Shown here: positions 5,374-7,795 of the stretch, piece by piece | Numbering within the stretch: position 1 is the first letter of the stretch | Layout of the letters: each line of letters opens with the position of its first letter | DNA from: Oscillospiraceae bacterium | GTDB lineage: Bacteria; Bacillota_A; Clostridia; Oscillospirales; Ruminococcaceae | Direction of reading: 5' to 3' | Assembly (NCBI GenBank): GCA_017400025.1 | Contig: JAFQAF010000160.1 | Coordinates: 1 to 7,795 of the forward strand | Length of the DNA stretch: 7,795 nucleotides | The notes under the pieces: model-generated | What the model was told of the DNA's origin: nothing | Database searches by the model: none | The model's input: only the letters and a program-made list of their open reading frames with translations | Translations under genes and position numbers: made by a program

Positions 5374-5442
5374 TAAAATAAAAATGTCCCTTAACAATCA
5401 CAGAAAAGGTTTATTGTATATAACATCAGAAGGAGCAGGACT

Positions 5443-6327
5443 ATGGCAAAGACACCCAGCTGGCGCGTGACGGAAGCGCAGAAAAACTATGCCCGGTGGC
5501 ATGCTTATATTCTGCTGGCAATGTTTATATACATCATCGGCTACAGCCTGATAGCCCCTGCCGGCAACCCCATAACAAAGCTTAAAGTGGAAAAGGCGGC
5601 AGAAGAATACCTGCAGGCAAACCATCCACAGGTTTTCCGGCAGGGCAGGCGCTGGAAGCACGATACATATTATTATGAAACAGAGGACGGCAAATGGTGG
5701 GAATACCGGTTCTACGGAAACTATACAGACGATGACAGCATAAACGGCTCACCGCAGCTGTGTTTCAGCCTGCTGTATGACGGCGAGGCAAACCTTGCCG
5801 CAGACGGCTACACCGGCTATTACCTTAAAGGGGGCGAAGTGTACCGCAATGCCTCCTGGGAATTTTACAAGGCTGTGGCAGATGCCTTTACCCCGCGAAA
5901 GGGTGACAGCCTGCAGGGTGTAGAGCTGGAATATGTGTGGTTTGATGACAGCAGTTTTTACTCCATGGACGACTATGACAGCCCTGTATACCGCCGCACA
6001 GGCTATGACGGGCCCTATTATGACCCGGAAAAGGACCACGATTTTATGGCGCTGGCTGCAGACCACGGCCGTGCGGATATTTACCTGCGCACAAAGGCCG
6101 CTGTGGACACAGACACCTACTGCCGCATGGCTGAGGAAATACTGAATATGCTGGCAGAGGGCGGCATAAAATACAATACGGCCAGAATTTACCTTTATTC
6201 TTCCCGGGGCGAAAACAGCACCTATGAAACCCTGCTGGACTACACCGCCGCCTGCAGTGAAAACCTGCTGCAGACTGTGAAGGACCACACCGCCATAAAC
6301 ACCGCCTCAGGGCTGATAAGATTTTAA
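5443..6327 (+). CDS. Unrecognised membrane-anchored, tyrosine-rich protein
   Basis: I do not recognise this 294-residue protein. A short basic N-terminus is followed by one hydrophobic segment at about 20-40, which fits a signal anchor with the remaining 250 residues outside the cell; no lipobox or clear signal-peptidase site is seen. A helix, KVEKAAEEYLQANHP (48-62), follows; similar YL...P openings occur in small extracytoplasmic clostridial proteins. The rest is rich in aromatic and acidic residues: 31 of 294 residues are Tyr, with clusters such as YYY at 76-78 and DDYDSPVYRR at 176-185. Two cysteines (107 and 227) lie in the outer part, besides C271. No catalytic motif is visible. AGGAG at 5431-5435 with a 7-base gap supports the start. 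It is monocistronic; I see no terminator hairpin after its stop, so some read-through towards the desulfoferrodoxin gene is possible. Confidence 0.82.
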   Translation: MAKTPSWRVTEAQKNYARWHAYILLAMFIYIIGYSLIAPAGNPITKLKVEKAAEEYLQANHPQVFRQGRRWKHDTYYYETEDGKWWEYRFYGNYTDDDSINGSPQLCFSLLYDGEANLAADGYTGYYLKGGEVYRNASWEFYKAVADAFTPRKGDSLQGVELEYVWFDDSSFYSMDDYDSPVYRRTGYDGPYYDPEKDHDFMALAADHGRADIYLRTKAAVDTDTYCRMAEEILNMLAEGGIKYNTARIYLYSSRGENSTYETLLDYTAACSENLLQTVKDHTAINTASGLIRF

Positions 6328-6396
6328 ATTTTAACTATTGTTGAACTTACACAATTACAGTCTATAATTTTCCACCAAAATGATAGCAAAAAATTA

Positions 6397-6425
6397 TTGA
6401 CAATACATTCTTAATGGTATATAAT
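6397..6425 (+). promoter_or_regulatory. Consensus sigma-A promoter of the desulfoferrodoxin gene
   Basis: A perfect TTGACA (6397-6402) and a perfect TATAAT (6420-6425) are 17 bases apart. This is the best promoter in the window and fits the codon bias of a strongly expressed gene. Confidence 0.92.
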
Positions 6426-6433
6426 ATCATTAA
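6411..6433. promoter_or_regulatory. Palindrome over the -10 of the desulfoferrodoxin promoter, candidate operator
   Basis: TTAATGGTAT (6411-6420) and ATATCATTAA (6424-6433) are inverse copies with 9 of 10 positions matching, around a central ATA. The site covers the -10 box, so a bound protein would block RNA polymerase. AT-rich dyads at such promoters are typical of the Fur/PerR family, and PerR controls oxidative-stress genes in clostridia. The match to the published PerR box is only partial. Confidence 0.5.
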
Positions 6434-6492
6434 CAAAGGAAAGCATTCCGAATATAAAAAATTATTCCATAAAATTATTTTGAGGTGACATT

Positions 6493-6876
6493 ATGAAAGA
6501 ACTTAAATTTGAATATTGCGAAATCTGCAAAAAAATGCACGTTGTAGTTGACGATAAAGCTCCTAAAACAATCTGCTGCGGCCAGCCTATGAAAGTGCTG
6601 ACAGCTAACACAACAGATGCTGCAGGCGAAAAACACGTTCCTGTTGCAACAATGGAAAACGGCATGCTGAAAGTTCACGTTGGCTCCGTTACACATCCTA
6701 TGACAGAAGAACATCACATTGCATTTGTGGCAGTTCTCTTTGAAGACGGCAGCTTTGCACTGAAAAACCTTGACCACACAGGCGCACCTGAATACATTTT
6801 CCCTGTAGGCAGTGCAAAACCTGTAGCAGCTTATGAATTCTGCAACCTGCACGGTCTGTGGAAAGCTGAACTGTAA
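6493..6876 (+). CDS. dfx: Desulfoferrodoxin (class I superoxide reductase)
   Basis: This 127-residue cytosolic protein reduces superoxide to hydrogen peroxide without making oxygen, the anaerobe's alternative to superoxide dismutase. Electrons usually come from rubredoxin. The N-terminal desulforedoxin domain has all four iron ligands, C9, C12, C28 and C29, forming the Fe(Cys)4 centre I. The catalytic centre II, Fe(His)4Cys, is complete: H48, H68, H74, C117 and H120, the last two in CNLHGLWK. The EKH motif at 46-48 supplies the glutamate and lysine that guide superoxide and proton transfer. Length and spacing match the Desulfovibrio type. A ribosome site (GAGGTG, 6481-6486) lies 6 bases before the start. 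Codons are strongly biased: all seven prolines are CCT and all eight threonines ACA, unlike the neighbours. It is a single-gene unit with a consensus promoter and a strong terminator. Confidence 0.97.
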   Translation: MKELKFEYCEICKKMHVVVDDKAPKTICCGQPMKVLTANTTDAAGEKHVPVATMENGMLKVHVGSVTHPMTEEHHIAFVAVLFEDGSFALKNLDHTGAPEYIFPVGSAKPVAAYEFCNLHGLWKAEL

Positions 6877-6915
6877 TAAGAAATAATTCTCCTTAACATT
6901 TTGATATACCTTTTG

Positions 6916-6949
6916 CACCGGCTCTGCATATTGCAGGGCCGGTGTTTTT
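6916..6949 (+). terminator. Intrinsic terminator of the desulfoferrodoxin gene
   Basis: CACCGGC (6916-6922) with GCCGGTG (6938-6944), and the inner CTGCA with TGCAG, join through one T-G pair into a 13-bp stem with a TAT loop. Five T follow. Confidence 0.93.
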
Positions 6950-6977
6950 GTGGTAAATTTATTTTAAAGAATATTAC
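6948..6977 (+). promoter_or_regulatory. Possible weak promoter of the ProX-like gene
   Basis: TTGTGG (6948-6953) and TATTAC (6972-6977) are 18 bases apart. The gene lies behind a strong terminator, so it needs a promoter in this 47-base gap; this is the best candidate. Confidence 0.35.
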
Positions 6978-6996
6978 AGACACAGAGGAAACGGGT

Positions 6997-7479
6997 ATGA
7001 AAAAGCAGGATATTTACAGTCTGCTGACTGAAAAAGGCACTCCCCACCGCATATTTGAACACGAAGCCGTATACACCATAGAGGGCATGCTGGCCCTGGG
7101 GCTGCCGGATGCCCACCGCGTGGCAAAAAACCTGTTTCTGCGTGATGACAAAAAGCATTTTTACCTGCTGGTATGCAAGGAAGACCGCACCATAAGCCTG
7201 AAAGACCTGAAAGACCGCCTTGGCACACGCCGCCTGTCCTTTGCCAATGAAATACAGCTGATGGATATACTGGGGGTAATCAGCGGTGCTGTCTGCCCTT
7301 TTGGCGTGCTGAATGACAGCGAAAAACAGGTGACGGTATTTTTTGACGATTATTTTGCAGAGGGCACAATAGGCGTGCACCCTCTGGAAAACACAGCCAG
7401 CGTATTCCTGCAGGTAGCAGACCTGGTGGAAATCATAACCCCCTATTGTCTGGAGCTGAAATTTGTAAATCTGGAATAA
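6997..7479 (+). CDS. Prolyl-tRNA editing protein, ProX / YbaK family (Ala-tRNA(Pro) deacylase)
   Basis: This 160-residue cytosolic protein belongs to the stand-alone editing domains related to the INS domain of prolyl-tRNA synthetase (ProX/PrdX, YbaK/EbsC). They hydrolyse mischarged tRNA, ProX acting on Ala-tRNA(Pro), and protect translation fidelity. Family features in order are HEAVYTIE (22-29), VAKNLFLRD (42-50) with the conserved lysine K44, DLKDRLGTRRLSFA (70-83), the glycine-rich GVISGAVCPFGVLND (93-107) and HPLENTASV (128-136). The ProX/PrdX branch is favoured over YbaK by the LSFAN and PFGVLND segments. The start at 6997 is preferred because AGAGG (6984-6988) lies 8 bases upstream and the product then begins where the family does; the in-frame ATG at 6901 lies inside the preceding terminator region. 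It appears to be monocistronic. Confidence 0.93.
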   Translation: MKKQDIYSLLTEKGTPHRIFEHEAVYTIEGMLALGLPDAHRVAKNLFLRDDKKHFYLLVCKEDRTISLKDLKDRLGTRRLSFANEIQLMDILGVISGAVCPFGVLNDSEKQVTVFFDDYFAEGTIGVHPLENTASVFLQVADLVEIITPYCLELKFVNLE

Positions 7480-7538
7480 GAAAGCTGTACACAGGCTGAC
7501 TGTTTTTGGAAACCTGCCTGACAAAGCAAACTGAAACG

Positions 7539-7617
7539 CCATTCTGAATCAGGCGGCAAAGCTTAAATGACATTGCTGAAATCAAAGATTCTTCGTCACT
7601 TTGTTCCTCAGAATGAC
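7539..7617. repeat. Dispersed palindromic element, copy 3
   Basis: The right arm (7584-7617), from AAAGATTCTTCG to CAGAATGAC, closely matches the right half of copy 2 and more loosely that of copy 1. The left arm is degraded: CCATTCTGAATCAGG at about 7539 keeps only the start of the pattern. It lies in the gap after the ProX-like gene. Confidence 0.6.
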
Positions 7618-7632
7618 AGACCTTTATTATAT

Positions 7633-7669
7633 AAAAAAGCTGTACCTTTCGGGTACAGCTTCTTTTTTT
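7633..7669. terminator. Bidirectional intrinsic terminator between convergent genes
   Basis: AAGCTGTACC (7637-7646) pairs with GGTACAGCTT (7652-7661). Seven T (7663-7669) follow on the plus strand, and the run AAAAAA at 7633-7638 gives a T run on the minus strand. It serves the ProX-like gene from the left and the zinc-ribbon gene from the right. Confidence 0.92.
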
Positions 7670-7694
7670 GTGTTTATGTATTGTATTTTAAAAT

Positions 7695-7795
7695 CTATTT
7701 CCCGGTATAGCTTTCCGGGCCAAGGTATTCACCGCAATGGGGGCACACATTTGGCGGCCTTTTGTAAAACATACCGTAGCGCATACCGCACAGAG
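7695..7795 (-). CDS. Zinc-ribbon protein, C-terminal end (start outside the window)
   Basis: On the minus strand a frame is open from the window edge to a TAG at 7695-7697, giving the last 33 or so codons. The sequence reads LCGMRYGMFYKRPPN followed by VCPHCGEYLGPESYTGK. It has one Cys followed by Gly, then CPHC about 15 residues later, which looks like half or more of a zinc ribbon. The partner Cys pair may lie upstream, outside the window. The bidirectional terminator 26 bases after the stop supports a real gene ending here. No function can be given from this fragment. Confidence 0.6.
   Translation of the reverse strand, partial: LCGMRYGMFYKRPPNVCPHCGEYLGPESYTGK

Noticed and set aside
6901..6996. 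Upstream start for the ProX-like protein
   Set aside because: The extension would be encoded by the desulfoferrodoxin terminator and has no family match. ATG 6997 has a well-placed ribosome site.

Overview
The window reads as chromosomal housekeeping DNA from an anaerobic, low-to-medium GC Firmicute, most likely a gut clostridium. The clues are AGGAG-type ribosome sites, sigma-A style promoters, intrinsic terminators after nearly every gene, a class I desulfoferrodoxin (typical of anaerobes), a UPF0291/YnzC-family protein (typical of Firmicutes) and a stand-alone prolyl-tRNA editing protein. Placement below the phylum is inference.

Layout, left to right. The C-terminal part of a GNAT acetyltransferase (1-240, +) runs into a PHP-domain metal hydrolase (265-978, +), and a strong terminator at 1024-1049 ends that unit. 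A GC-rich non-coding stretch with several hairpins (about 1050-1252) leads to a perfect 13-bp inverted repeat and the promoter of an AI-2E/PerM-family membrane protein (1353-2492, +). An unrecognised protein with two membrane segments (2639-3511, +) and a UPF0291 protein (3680-3895, +) follow, each with its own promoter and terminator.

The 822 bases from 3896 to 4717 hold no convincing gene. They contain a cluster of short hairpins (3943-4235), two copies of a dispersed palindromic element, and a leftward terminator that may end a small RNA (about 4303-4386, -). A Nudix hydrolase (4718-5254, -) is divergent from an unrecognised, tyrosine-rich, membrane-anchored protein (5443-6327, +). Next come a desulfoferrodoxin / superoxide reductase (6493-6876, +), which has a consensus promoter, an overlapping palindrome and strongly biased codons, and a ProX-like Ala-tRNA(Pro) deacylase (6997-7479, +). 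The right edge has a third copy of the dispersed element, a bidirectional terminator, and the last 33 codons of a zinc-ribbon protein on the minus strand.

The genes look like separate transcription units with unrelated roles: oxygen tolerance, translation quality control, nucleotide clean-up and membrane transport. I found no CRISPR array, tRNA, rRNA, complete insertion sequence, phage gene or recognisable defence system. The most interesting parts are non-coding: the hairpin cluster, the candidate small RNA carrying an anti-Shine-Dalgarno stretch, and two palindromic operator candidates. The two unrecognised membrane proteins are the main unknowns among the genes.
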